A stretch of DNA of 64,000 bases, taken from positions 2,604,001 through 2,668,000 of the forward strand of contig NZ_CP070501.1 in assembly GCF_018308945.1 (NCBI RefSeq). Direction: 5' to 3'. Each line of letters opens with the position of its first letter. The first letter of the stretch is position 1. The position numbers were made by a program, and so were the translations under genes. Below, one piece after another: positions 16,548-24,218 of the stretch. The notes under the pieces are model-generated. The model had not been told where the DNA came from. It was given only the letters and a program-made list of their open reading frames with translations, and ran no database searches. The stretch is from Agrococcus sp. Marseille-Q4369. GTDB lineage: Bacteria > Actinomycetota > Actinomycetes > Actinomycetales > Microbacteriaceae.

Positions 16548-17744
16548 TCAGTCCTCCTGCGGCGGCAGCGGCACCTTCGGCAGCTTCTTCACCCGTGCGC
16601 GCCGCTTCGGCCGCGCGGGGATCATCGAGCGCATCTCCTCGAGCCGGCCGAAGCACAGCAGCCGGTCCTCGGCGTGCAGCACCTCCGAGCCCTTCGGGTT
16701 CGGGATGACGGCCGTGCCGCGGTGGAGCGTGAGCACCGTGATGTCGCGGTCGCGCAGGCCCGACTCGTCGAGCCGCTTGCCGACGAGGTCGGCGTCGCCG
16801 TGCACGACGAGCTCGGCGACGCCGAAGCCGGTCGAGACGGCGAGCCGCTCGCGCACGTCGATCTGCGGGAAGGCGACCTGGTTGTCGATGTAGTCGATGA
16901 TCGCGCCCGCGACGTCGAGCCGAGTCGCGCGCTCGATGCCCTCGAGCCCAGGGGAGGAGTTGACCTCCATCACCTGCGGGCCGTCGTTGCCCTCGAGCAT
17001 GTCGACGCCCGCGACCTTGAGCCCCATGATCTGCGCGGCGCGCACCGCGACGCGCTCGAAGTCGGGGTCGAGCGTGACCGGCTCGACGCTGCCGCCGCGG
17101 TGCACGTTCGAGCGGAACTCGTCGCCCTGGGCGCTGCGCCGCATGGCCGCGACGACGCGATCGCCGACCACGAGCGCGCGGATGTCGCGGCCCTTGCTCT
17201 CGGCGACGAAGCGCTGGATGAGCACTTGCTGCTTCGTGCTCTGCAGCGTCTCGATGATCGCCTCGGCGACCTTGATCGTCGGTGCGAGGATGACACCGAT
17301 GCCCTGCGTGCCCTCGAGCAGCTTGAGCACGACGGGCGCGCCGCCGACGCGCTCGATCGCGGGGATCACGTCGGCCCGGTCGCGCACGAACGTCGTGGGA
17401 GGCATCCCGATGTCGTGCCTCGCGAGGATCTGCGTCGCCCGCAGCTTGTCGCGCGAGTTCGCGATGCCGTTCGCGGTGTTGGGCGTGTAGACGTCCATCT
17501 GCTCGAACTGCCGCACGACCGCGGTGCCGAAGTACGTGATCGAGTTGCCGATGCGCGGCAGGATCGCGTCGTAGTCGGTCAGCTGCCGCCCGCGGAACTG
17601 CAGATCGGGCGCGTCGCTCGAGAGATCGATCGCGAAGCGCAGGGTGTTGAGCACCTTGACGTCGTGGCCGCGCTCGGCGGCCGCGGCGCGGAGCCGGCGG
17701 GTGCTGTAGGCGCGCGGCGCGCGCGAGAGGATGGCGAGCCTCAT
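16548..17744 (-). CDS. RimK-family ATP-grasp ligase with C-terminal TrkA-C-like domain
   Basis: 398 residues. Residues 1-290 match RimK (alpha-L-glutamate ligase): start MRLAILSRAPRAYSTRRL, ATP-grasp elements VVLKLLEGTQGIGVIL and VAGVDMLEG, and the metal-binding end MEVNSSPGLEGIE. E. coli RimK adds glutamates to ribosomal protein S6. About 100 further residues look like a TrkA-C/RCK-C ligand-binding domain followed by a basic Pro/Lys tail; this extension is absent from E. coli RimK. Divergent from the RimB-like/AspA-like pair, a frequent association of these three families. The substrate in this organism is not known. Confidence 0.85.
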   Translation of the reverse strand: MRLAILSRAPRAYSTRRLRAAAAERGHDVKVLNTLRFAIDLSSDAPDLQFRGRQLTDYDAILPRIGNSITYFGTAVVRQFEQMDVYTPNTANGIANSRDKLRATQILARHDIGMPPTTFVRDRADVIPAIERVGGAPVVLKLLEGTQGIGVILAPTIKVAEAIIETLQSTKQQVLIQRFVAESKGRDIRALVVGDRVVAAMRRSAQGDEFRSNVHRGGSVEPVTLDPDFERVAVRAAQIMGLKVAGVDMLEGNDGPQVMEVNSSPGLEGIERATRLDVAGAIIDYIDNQVAFPQIDVRERLAVSTGFGVAELVVHGDADLVGKRLDESGLRDRDITVLTLHRGTAVIPNPKGSEVLHAEDRLLCFGRLEEMRSMIPARPKRRARVKKLPKVPLPPQED

Positions 17745-17781
17745 GCGAGGTCGACCTGCCTTCCTGCTTGGATGGGGGCCT

Positions 17782-18270
17782 ATGGGCGACGACCATCCTC
17801 GCAGGCCTGCGATCGCCGGCTGGCGCGAATGGGTCGGCCTGCCGCATCTCGGCGTGCCGCACGTGAAGGCCAAGCTCGACACGGGCGCGCGCACGAGCGC
17901 GCTGCACGCGTTCGACATCGTCGAGACGACGCGGGACGGTGCCGACTGGGTGTGCTTCTCGGTGCACCCGTGGCAGCGCTCGGACGACGACGCGGTCGTC
18001 GTCGAGGTGCCGGTGCACGACCGCCGGCTCGTGCGCTCGTCGACGGGCCACGAGCAGGAGCGCATCGTCGTCCGCACGGCGCTCGAGCTGCTCGGCCGCG
18101 AGGTGCTCACCGAGGTGACGCTCGCGCGCCGCGACGAGATGGGCTTCCGGCTGCTCGTCGGGCGCGAGGCGCTCCGGCAGGGCTTCGCCGTCGACTCGGC
18201 GCGCTCGTACCTCGGCGGGCGGCCCACGCGCGACGTGCGGCTCAAGAACCGGGGGCGCGCCGGTGCGTGA
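17782..18270 (+). CDS. RimB-like retropepsin-type protease (PF05618 family)
   Basis: 162 residues. The active-site-like motif KLDTGARTSALHA is the hallmark of the family once called ATP-dependent zinc proteases and now seen as pepsin-like aspartic proteases such as Pseudomonas RimB. In that system RimB works against RimK glutamylation. The ATG at 17782 is preferred because the upstream ATG at 17731 would overlap the divergent RimK start and lacks family similarity; GGATGGGGG precedes 17782. Overlaps the next gene by 8 bases. Confidence 0.82.
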   Translation: MGDDHPRRPAIAGWREWVGLPHLGVPHVKAKLDTGARTSALHAFDIVETTRDGADWVCFSVHPWQRSDDDAVVVEVPVHDRRLVRSSTGHEQERIVVRTALELLGREVLTEVTLARRDEMGFRLLVGREALRQGFAVDSARSYLGGRPTRDVRLKNRGRAGA

Positions 18271-19228
18271 GTCGTTCGCGATCGGCGGCGTGCGCGTGCG
18301 CGCCGGGCAGGCGAGGGGCGTCGAGCTGCCGATCGCGCGGCTCGTCACGGGCGGCGACGTCTCGCTCCCCGTGCGCGTGCTGCACGGTCGCGAGGAGGGA
18401 CCGGTCGTCTGGATCGACGCCGCCATCCACGGCGACGAGGTCGTCGGCGTCGAGGTCATCCGGCAGGTGCTCGCGCAGGTGTCGCCCAAGCAGCTCCGCG
18501 GCACGCTCATCGCCGTGCCGGTCGTCAACGTGCTCGGCTTCCTGAACGGCGACCGCTACCTGCCCGATCGCCGCGACCTCAACCGCTCGTTCCCGGGCTC
18601 CGCGCGCGGATCGCTCGCGAGCCGCATCGCCCACCTGCTGATGACCGAGGTCGTCGGGCGCTGCGACGTCGGCATCGACCTCCACACGGGCTCCGACCGG
18701 CGCGACAACCTGCCGCAGATCCGTGCCGACCTCGACGATCCCGAGACGCGCCGGCTCGCCGCCGCCTTCGGCGCGCCCGTCATGCTGCACGCGAAGCTGC
18801 GCGACGGCTCGCTGCGCCAGGCCGCGCGCGAGGCAGGCGCGATCGCGCTGCTGTACGAGGCAGGCGAGGCGCTGCGGCTCGAGCAGGAGCCGATCGAGGT
18901 CGGCGTCGCCGGCGTGCTGCGCGTGCTCGCGGCGCTCGGCATGCTCGCGGCCGACGAGGCGGCGGATGCGTCGGCCGAGTGCCGCGCGAGCGGCTGGGTG
19001 CGCGCTCGCGGCACGGGCATCCTGCACCTCGACGTCGAGCTCGGCGACCGCGTCGAGTCGGGCGCGCGGCTCGGCCGGGTGGCGGATGCGCTCGGCACGG
19101 GCGGGCGGATCGTGCGCGCCGACCGCGACGGGATCGTCATCGGCCTCACGCGGGCGCCGATCGTGCACGCGGGCGACGCCGTCGCGCACCTCGCAACCCC
19201 CGAGCCTGAGGCATCTTCAACCGGGTAG
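18263..19228 (+). CDS. Succinylglutamate desuccinylase/aspartoacylase-family zinc hydrolase
   Basis: 321 residues. Zn ligands are visible as the His and Glu of IDAAIHGDEVVGVEV (about residues 50-64) and the His of VGIDLHTGSDRR (about 137). NRSFPGSARGS supplies the substrate-carboxylate Arg. The last ~80 residues form a beta-rich domain as in AstE/AspA-like proteins. The family cleaves N-acyl amino acids. Located with RimK- and RimB-like genes, it may release or trim a glutamyl modification; that is inference. The GTG start at 18263 overlaps the protease stop. Confidence 0.85.
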   Translation: MRESFAIGGVRVRAGQARGVELPIARLVTGGDVSLPVRVLHGREEGPVVWIDAAIHGDEVVGVEVIRQVLAQVSPKQLRGTLIAVPVVNVLGFLNGDRYLPDRRDLNRSFPGSARGSLASRIAHLLMTEVVGRCDVGIDLHTGSDRRDNLPQIRADLDDPETRRLAAAFGAPVMLHAKLRDGSLRQAAREAGAIALLYEAGEALRLEQEPIEVGVAGVLRVLAALGMLAADEAADASAECRASGWVRARGTGILHLDVELGDRVESGARLGRVADALGTGGRIVRADRDGIVIGLTRAPIVHAGDAVAHLATPEPEASSTG

Positions 19229-19277
19229 TCGGGTGGGGGAGCCGAATGCCGCCGTGCCCTACCGGCTGCCCGGTTGA
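19217..19277. repeat. Inverted repeat after the AspA-like gene
   Basis: TCAACCGGGTA (19217-19227) and TGCCCGGTTGA (19267-19277) pair at 10 of 11 positions across a 39-base loop. The left arm contains the last codons of the hydrolase gene. It may be an extended terminator between this gene and the convergent TauE gene; the long loop makes that uncertain. Confidence 0.4.
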
Positions 19278-19347
19278 GTCGAACTCAGCTCGTGGCGCAG
19301 CGCCAGCGGTTGGCGCGCTGGGCGGCGCGGCCCCGGTCGCGCGGGCG

Positions 19348-20100
19348 CTAGGCGAGCAGGGCGACCGCGCCCGTCGCGATGAGCGCGAGGCCGCCCGCGA
19401 GCGAGAGGCCGATGATCGACCACTTCACGACCGCGCGGTTCACGAGGTGCGCGAGCCGGTTGCCGAGCAGCACGCCCGCGACGACGGGGACCACGAGGAG
19501 CGCCCACCCCCACCAGGGCCACTCGGGCGCGCCCTCCGGCGCGACGAGCGGCCGGACCGCGACGATCACGCCGCTCACGATCACCCAGAAGGGCTGCATC
19601 GTCGCGACGAACGTGCGGTCCTGCCAGCCCGAGAGCAGCGTGTAGATGCCGAGCGCGGGCGCGCCCATGCCGACGCTCGCGTTGAGCACGCCCATCGTCG
19701 CGCCCGCCGCGACGCGCAGCGGAGGGCCGTCGAGCACTCGCGCGCCGCTCGTGAAGGCGACGGAGGCGACCACCCCGATGACCGCGATGACGCCCACGAT
19801 GACGCGCAGCGCATCCGTGTCCGCACCCCTCGCGAGCAGCAGCCCCGGCACCATCATCGCGACCGCCGGGACGGCGAGCCACGCGAGCCGTCGCCAGTCG
19901 ATGTTGCGCCAGACGCTCGGCAGGATCACGAGGCACGCGAGCGCGCCGTAGAGGTTGACGACGAGCACCGCCGCGAGCGGACCCGCGACGAGCGCGACCG
20001 CGGGTGTGACGACGAGGCCCCAGCCCATGCCGATCATGCGCTGTCCCGCGGCGCCGATGAGCACGGCAACGGCCGCGACGACGAGGGAGGGGAGGTCCAC
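19348..20100 (-). CDS. TauE/SafE-family permease (copy 1)
   Basis: 250 residues, about eight hydrophobic segments. The N-terminal motif IGAAGQRMIGMGWGLVVTPA and the repeated TGARVLDGPPLRV/GASVGMGAPALGIY elements fit the TauE/SafE (sulfite or organosulfonate exporter) family. Substrate is unknown. GTG start at 20100. A paralogue lies at 21353-22114 and the two flank a MerR/flavoprotein pair, so the four genes may form one functional unit. Confidence 0.85.
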   Translation of the reverse strand: MDLPSLVVAAVAVLIGAAGQRMIGMGWGLVVTPAVALVAGPLAAVLVVNLYGALACLVILPSVWRNIDWRRLAWLAVPAVAMMVPGLLLARGADTDALRVIVGVIAVIGVVASVAFTSGARVLDGPPLRVAAGATMGVLNASVGMGAPALGIYTLLSGWQDRTFVATMQPFWVIVSGVIVAVRPLVAPEGAPEWPWWGWALLVVPVVAGVLLGNRLAHLVNRAVVKWSIIGLSLAGGLALIATGAVALLA

Positions 20101-20118
20101 GGCCGTCAGCGTAGGTGC

Positions 20119-20553
20119 TCAGGGGGATGCGCGACGGTGCAGGCGCGCCGAGTGCGCGATCGGCTGCGGCTCGGCGGTGATGAGCTCGCGGAAGCCGGGG
20201 CATTGGGCGAAGTCGCTGTGGGTGCACGACTGGAGGTGGCGGATGACGGCGAGCGCGGCCTCGAGCTCGGCCTGCTGCCGCTCGAGGCGCGTCACGTGGT
20301 CGGCGAGCAGCGCGTGCCGCTCGGCGGCGCTCTCGGTCGCGAGCACCGAGCGGATCGTCGCGAGCGACATGCCCGCGTCCTGCGCGCGGAGGATCGTGCC
20401 GATGCGCATGCGGGCGCTCTCGTCGTAGCGGCGCTTGCCGCCGACGCGCGTCGTGGGTTCGAGCACGCCCTCGGCCTCCCAGTGCCGCAGCACGTGCGGG
20501 GCGAGCTCGAACTCGGCGGCGAGCTCGCCGATCGACAGCAGACTTGACCTCAT
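20119..20553 (-). CDS. MerR-family transcriptional regulator
   Basis: 144 residues. N-terminal MerR helix-turn-helix with LLSIGELAAEFELAPHVLRH and VGGKRRYDESARMRI, then a coiled coil around residues 80-110 and a C-terminal pair of cysteines in CTHSDFAQCPGF that could sense metal or thiol stress. Divergent from the truncated flavoprotein gene. Its start codon lies inside a 24-base near-palindrome at 20545-20568, so it should repress itself while controlling the neighbour. Confidence 0.88.
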   Translation of the reverse strand: MRSSLLSIGELAAEFELAPHVLRHWEAEGVLEPTTRVGGKRRYDESARMRIGTILRAQDAGMSLATIRSVLATESAAERHALLADHVTRLERQQAELEAALAVIRHLQSCTHSDFAQCPGFRELITAEPQPIAHSARLHRRASP

Positions 20554-20574
20554 GTCGACATGAAGTCACATGCT
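20544..20574 (+). promoter_or_regulatory. MerR-type promoter with 19-base spacer
   Basis: TTGACC (20544-20549) and CATGCT (20569-20574) are 19 bases apart, the stretched spacing typical of MerR-activated promoters. The spacer holds the core of a 24-base near-palindrome (20545-20568; 22 of 24 positions symmetric; centre TCATGTCGACATGA). The -10 box ends 7 bases before the ATG at 20582, consistent with a leaderless transcript. Confidence 0.7.
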
Positions 20575-20581
20575 GGAGCGC

Positions 20582-21328
20582 ATGGCAACTCACGACTCCT
20601 CCCAGGACCCTTCGCGAGCCGGCTCCGAGCCGCTCGACTGCGTCGTCGTCGGCGGCGGACCCGCCGGGCTGCAGGCCGCGCTCACGCTCGCGCGCGTGCA
20701 CCGCTCCGTCGCGCTCGTCGACGCCGGTCCGGGTCGCAACGCATCCGCGGCCCACATGCACAACGTCGTCTCGCGCGACGGCACGCCGCCGGCGGACTTC
20801 CGCGCGGTCGCGCGCGAGCAGCTCGCGGGCTACGCGACCGTGCGGCTCGTCGACGACCGGGTCGCCTCGGCCGAGGTCGGGGACGACGCCGTCGCGGTCG
20901 AGCTCGGGAGCGGCGCGCGGCTCGACGCGCGATTCCTGCTGCTCGCGACGGGCGTCGCCGACGTGCCGCTGCCGCTCGGGCTCGCGGTGATCGCGGCGCG
21001 CGGGGTCGAGGTCGACGAGCGGCGCGCGACCGGCATCGTCGAGGAGGGCGGCAGGCTCACGGCGATCGAGCTCGAGGGCGGCGCGGTGCTGCCGTGCACC
21101 GGCGTGCTCGCGGGCGGCGAGTTCCGGCAGGAGTCGTCGCTGCCGGCGGCGCTCGGCTGCGCGCTGCGGCCCGACGGCACGATCGAGGTCGACATGGTCG
21201 GCCGCACGAGCGTGCCGCGCGTGCTCGCCGCGGGCGATGCCGCGCTCTCGGGCGGGCACTCGGTCATCGCGGCAGCGGCGGCGGGCCAGCTCGCGGCGGC
21301 GGGGATCGTGCGGAAGCTCATCGCGTGA
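20582..21328 (+). CDS. FAD oxidoreductase of thioredoxin-reductase type lacking the NADPH/CxxC region
   Basis: 248 residues. FAD motif VVGGGPAGLQAAL at 22-34, second motif LLLATGVADVPLP at 119-131 and the C-terminal FAD motif VLAAGDAALSGGHSVIAAAA at 214-233 are all present. Relatives in this group have about 60 more residues after the second motif, carrying CPYCHG and a GxGxxA nucleotide fold; here the chain passes straight from VPLPLG to LAVIAARGVEVDERR. It therefore should bind FAD but not NADPH and has no redox Cys pair. The ATG at 20570 falls in the -10 box, so 20582 is the likely start. Confidence 0.75.
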   Translation: MATHDSSQDPSRAGSEPLDCVVVGGGPAGLQAALTLARVHRSVALVDAGPGRNASAAHMHNVVSRDGTPPADFRAVAREQLAGYATVRLVDDRVASAEVGDDAVAVELGSGARLDARFLLLATGVADVPLPLGLAVIAARGVEVDERRATGIVEEGGRLTAIELEGGAVLPCTGVLAGGEFRQESSLPAALGCALRPDGTIEVDMVGRTSVPRVLAAGDAALSGGHSVIAAAAAGQLAAAGIVRKLIA

Positions 21329-21352
21329 GCCGCGGCGGCGTGCGGGGTGGGG

Positions 21353-22114
21353 TCACGCCGCGGCGAGCAGCCCCGCGACGCCGGTGCCGATGACGGCGAC
21401 GCCGCCGACGATCGAGAGCACGACGACCGCGGCGCGCGCGACGCCCGCCGGCACCCGGTGGGCGATGCGATGGGCGAGCAGCGTGCCGAGCGCCGCGGCG
21501 GCCGAGGCGCCCGCCCACGCCCACCACGGCCACTCGGGGAACCCCTCGGGCGCGAGCACCGCCCGTTGCCCGAGCGTCACGAGATTGAGCACGACCCAGA
21601 ACGGCTGCATGGTCGCGGCGAGCACGAGCGGATCCCACCGGCTCACGAGCGCGTAGATCCCCACGAGCGGGGCGCCGACGCCGACCGCGGCGTTGAAGCC
21701 GCCGATCGCGAGGCCGGAGCCGATGCGCGTGCCCGGGCCGTCGAGCGTGTGGCGCGAGCGCGTGAAAACGACGGAGATCAGCACGCCCGCGATCGCGAGG
21801 ATCCCGACCGCGATGCGGAGCGCATCCGCCGACACGACGCGCGCCAGGAGCAGCCCCACGACGCTCGCGGGCACCGCGGGCAGCAGCAGCCACGTGAGCC
21901 GCCGCCAGTCGACGTCGCGCCACACGCCGGGCAGCATGAGCGAGCACGCGACGACGGCGAAGATGCAGTTGAGCGGCACGGCCGCGATCGGTCCGGCGAC
22001 GATCGCCGAGACCGGGCCCATCACGAGCCCGAAGCCGAGGCCGACGACGCGCTGGGCGACCGTCGCGACGAAGATGGCCGCCGCGTAGAGCAGCAGCGTG
22101 AGCGGATCGATCAC
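21353..22114 (-). CDS. TauE/SafE-family permease (copy 2)
   Basis: 253 residues with about eight membrane segments. It resembles the copy at 19348-20100 throughout (QRVVGLGFGLVMGPVSAIVA; VGAPLVGIYALVSRWDPL), so the pair probably arose by duplication. GTG start at 22114. It lies 28 bases before the stop of the metallo-hydrolase gene, which is read in the same direction, so the two may be co-transcribed. Substrate unknown. Confidence 0.85.
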   Translation of the reverse strand: MIDPLTLLLYAAAIFVATVAQRVVGLGFGLVMGPVSAIVAGPIAAVPLNCIFAVVACSLMLPGVWRDVDWRRLTWLLLPAVPASVVGLLLARVVSADALRIAVGILAIAGVLISVVFTRSRHTLDGPGTRIGSGLAIGGFNAAVGVGAPLVGIYALVSRWDPLVLAATMQPFWVVLNLVTLGQRAVLAPEGFPEWPWWAWAGASAAAALGTLLAHRIAHRVPAGVARAAVVVLSIVGGVAVIGTGVAGLLAAA

Positions 22115-22142
22115 GCGGTCGCGCCCGGGCGGCGCGTGGCCA

Positions 22143-22784
22143 TCAGTGCTCGCCGATGGGCAGCGAGTCGCCGTTCTCGAGCCGGTGGTGCGTGCCTCCG
22201 TGCTCGGCGGCGGCCGCCTCGATGCGCGCGTGCGCCATGCCGAGGCCCATGGGCGAGAGCGGTGCGTCGTGCACCGCGAAGGTCGCGCGCGGCGCGACCG
22301 CGGTGACGAAGTCCATCACCTCGCCGATCTTGAGCCACGGCGCGCCGGCGGGCGCGGCGAGCACCTCGACCTTGACGTCGGGCGTGGCGTACGAGTCGCC
22401 CGGGTAGTAGAAGCGCTCGTTGACGAGCACGCCGAGGTTGTCGACGAGCGGGATCGAGCGGTGGATCTCGGCGTGCGTGCCGCCGAAGAAGCGCAGCCGG
22501 AAGGGGCCGGCGGTGACGCGCTCGCCCGCCTCGACGACGGTGACCTTGAACTCCGACGCGGCGGCGGCGACGCCGGCGGGCGCGTAGATCGGCGTGCCGG
22601 GGTTGGCCGCGAGCAGCTCGCGCAGCCGGCCCGCGTCCCAGTGATCGGCGTGCTCGTGCGTGATGACGATCGCGATGAGGTCGGGGGCCGAGACGGGGCC
22701 GGTCTGGTTGCCGGGGTCGATGACGAGCTGGCGTCCGTCCTCGTCGAGGATCATGCAGGCGTGCTCTCGCTTGGTCACTCGCAT
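22143..22784 (-). CDS. MBL-fold metal-dependent hydrolase
   Basis: 213 residues. The metallo-beta-lactamase signature is THEHADHWD, with further ligands expected in FGGTHAEIH, YPGDSYATP and FAVHDAPLS. The overall pattern fits the UPF0173/UlaG-like branch of metal-dependent hydrolases. Start at ATG 22784 (MRVTKREHACMILDED) rather than the longer upstream frame, which crosses the promoter of the divergent gene. Substrate unknown. Confidence 0.82.
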   Translation of the reverse strand: MRVTKREHACMILDEDGRQLVIDPGNQTGPVSAPDLIAIVITHEHADHWDAGRLRELLAANPGTPIYAPAGVAAAASEFKVTVVEAGERVTAGPFRLRFFGGTHAEIHRSIPLVDNLGVLVNERFYYPGDSYATPDVKVEVLAAPAGAPWLKIGEVMDFVTAVAPRATFAVHDAPLSPMGLGMAHARIEAAAAEHGGTHHRLENGDSLPIGEH

Positions 22785-22847
22785 GGCATCCACGATAGGC
22801 GGTGCGCTCGGCGAGCGCAGGTGCTCGGCGCGGGGGCGCGCCTCGCT

Positions 22848-22860
22848 TAGGCTCGCAGCC
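22848..22860 (+). promoter_or_regulatory. Leaderless promoter of the lipid-kinase-like gene
   Basis: TAGGCT at 22848-22853 followed by 7 bases and then the GTG start at 22861. No Shine-Dalgarno sequence is present, so transcription probably begins at the start codon. Confidence 0.55.
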
Positions 22861-23751
22861 GTGCACATCGTCGTCGCCTCGAAGCCTGCCGACCGACCCG
22901 GTCGAGGCGGTGCGGTCGGTGCGCGGACGGCTGCGCGCGTCGCCGAGCTCGGCCACGAGGTGCGGCACGTCGCCGCCGCCGACTACCGCGGTCAGCTCGA
23001 GCAGACGCGCTTCGCGATGACGACGGCGGATGCGCTCGTCGTCGTGGGCGGGGACGGCATGGTGCACCTCGGCGTCAACATCGTCGGCGGCACGTCGAAG
23101 CGCCTCGTGATCGTGCCGGCTGGCAGCGGCAACGACTTCGCCGCGTCGCTCGGGATCCGGAGCGCCGAGCAGGCGCTCGACGGGCTCGAGGCGGCGCTCG
23201 CCGCAGACCCTGAGCGCTTCGACCTCGTGCGGATCGAGCACCCGGAGGGGGTCTCGCTCGCCGCTGGCGTCGTCTCGGTGGGCTTCGACGCCGACGTCAC
23301 GGTGCGCTCGAACCGGTTCACGCGAGTGCCGAGCGCGCTCCGCTACCGCGCCGCGATCGTCGCGACGCTCCTGCGGCCGCGGCACCGCACGTTCCGGATG
23401 CGCTTCGACGGCGGCGAGGAGCGCTCGTGGCGCACCCTCATCGTGGCGATCGCGAACAACAGCACGTTCGGGGGAGGAGTGCCGATCGCGCCGAGCGCGT
23501 CGCTGCACGACGGGCGGCTGACGGCGGTGCTCGCCGATGAGGTGTCGTACCCGCGCTTCCTCATCACGCTCGCGAAGGCGATGCGCGGCACGCACGAGGC
23601 GGATCCGCGGGTGCACATCCTCGATTGCGAGTCGGTCGACATCGCGAGCGACGACGCCGTGACGGTGTGCGGGGACGGCGAGATCGTGGGCCGGCTGCCG
23701 GTGCGCTGCACCGCGATGCCGGGCGCCCTGCAGGTGCTCCGCGCGCCCTGA
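22861..23751 (+). CDS. Diacylglycerol/sphingosine-kinase-family lipid kinase
   Basis: 296 residues. The catalytic-domain signature VVVGGDGMVHLGVNI lies near residue 60, followed by VPAGSGNDFAASLG, then the beta-sandwich domain with SVGFDADVTVRSN and ANNSTFGGGVPIAP. This is the DAGK catalytic family (DgkB/YegS-like) that phosphorylates diacylglycerol or related lipids using ATP. Start is the GTG at 22861 (VHIVVASKPADRPGRGG), set by the -10 box just upstream. Divergent from the MBL hydrolase. Confidence 0.88.
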   Translation: MHIVVASKPADRPGRGGAVGARTAARVAELGHEVRHVAAADYRGQLEQTRFAMTTADALVVVGGDGMVHLGVNIVGGTSKRLVIVPAGSGNDFAASLGIRSAEQALDGLEAALAADPERFDLVRIEHPEGVSLAAGVVSVGFDADVTVRSNRFTRVPSALRYRAAIVATLLRPRHRTFRMRFDGGEERSWRTLIVAIANNSTFGGGVPIAPSASLHDGRLTAVLADEVSYPRFLITLAKAMRGTHEADPRVHILDCESVDIASDDAVTVCGDGEIVGRLPVRCTAMPGALQVLRAP

Positions 23752-23834
23752 CCGGCCCGTGCTCGCTCCGATTTGGCGCACCCCCGGATCGTGTGGCACA
23801 CTATCCAGGTTGCTTTCGCGAGCGAGAGCAGCAC

Positions 23835-23907
23835 GGCCCCATCGTATAGCGGCCTAGTACGCCGCCCTCTCACGGCGGTAACGCGGGTTCGAATCCCGCT
23901 GGGGTCA
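23835..23907 (+). tRNA. tRNA-Glu (anticodon CTC)
   Basis: 73 bases folding as a full cloverleaf. Acceptor GGCCCCA (23835-23841) pairs with TGGGGTC (23900-23906) including one G-T pair, with discriminator A23907. The anticodon stem CCGCC/GGCGG encloses the loop CTCTCAC with CTC at 23869-23871, and the T arm is GCGGGTTCGAATCCCGC. CCA is not encoded. The 3' side is followed by a decayed gene on the other strand. Confidence 0.97.
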
Positions 23908-23910
23908 CAG

Positions 23911-24205
23911 CAGAAGCGCCCTCGGTCTCACGGCCGGGGGCGCTTCGCCGTTCCCGGCCCGGTCTCGCGACCCGCTCACCCTGCGAGCCGCACCGGTCGA
24001 GCCCTTCCTCGTCGAGGAGCCCCTGGTGCAGCGCGCTGTCGATCGAAGCGATCGCGTCGTCCCGCTCGACGCGCCGCGCGAGCTGCGCGAGCGCATCGAC
24101 GAGGCTCACGCGCCACGGCTTCTCGTCGACGGTGAAGTCGCCCCAGATGTGCTCGCCCTCCGGCACGCGCGGCGGGCTGGAGTGCGGGCGGGTGGCGATC
24201 GGCAC
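23911..24205 (-). pseudogene. Relic of an AbiEi/DUF559-type protein beside tRNA-Glu
   Basis: On the minus strand the residues GEHIWGDFTVDEKPWRVSLV and ALAQLARRVERDDAIASIDS, then ALHQGLLDEEGLDR, resemble the middle of actinobacterial proteins with an AbiEi-antitoxin-like head and DUF559 nuclease tail. Only about 65 recognisable residues remain. The frame then continues into the tRNA antisense strand (VTPAGFEPALPP), which is not coding. Both ends are missing, so this is a fragment. The resemblance is from memory of the family. Confidence 0.5.
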
Positions 24206-24218
24206 CGGGAAGCGCGGC

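Noticed and set aside
23870-23910. Protein-coding extension of the minus-strand relic through tRNA-Glu
   Set aside because: The residues VTPAGFEPALPP are the usual artefact of reading a tRNA T-arm antisense strand.
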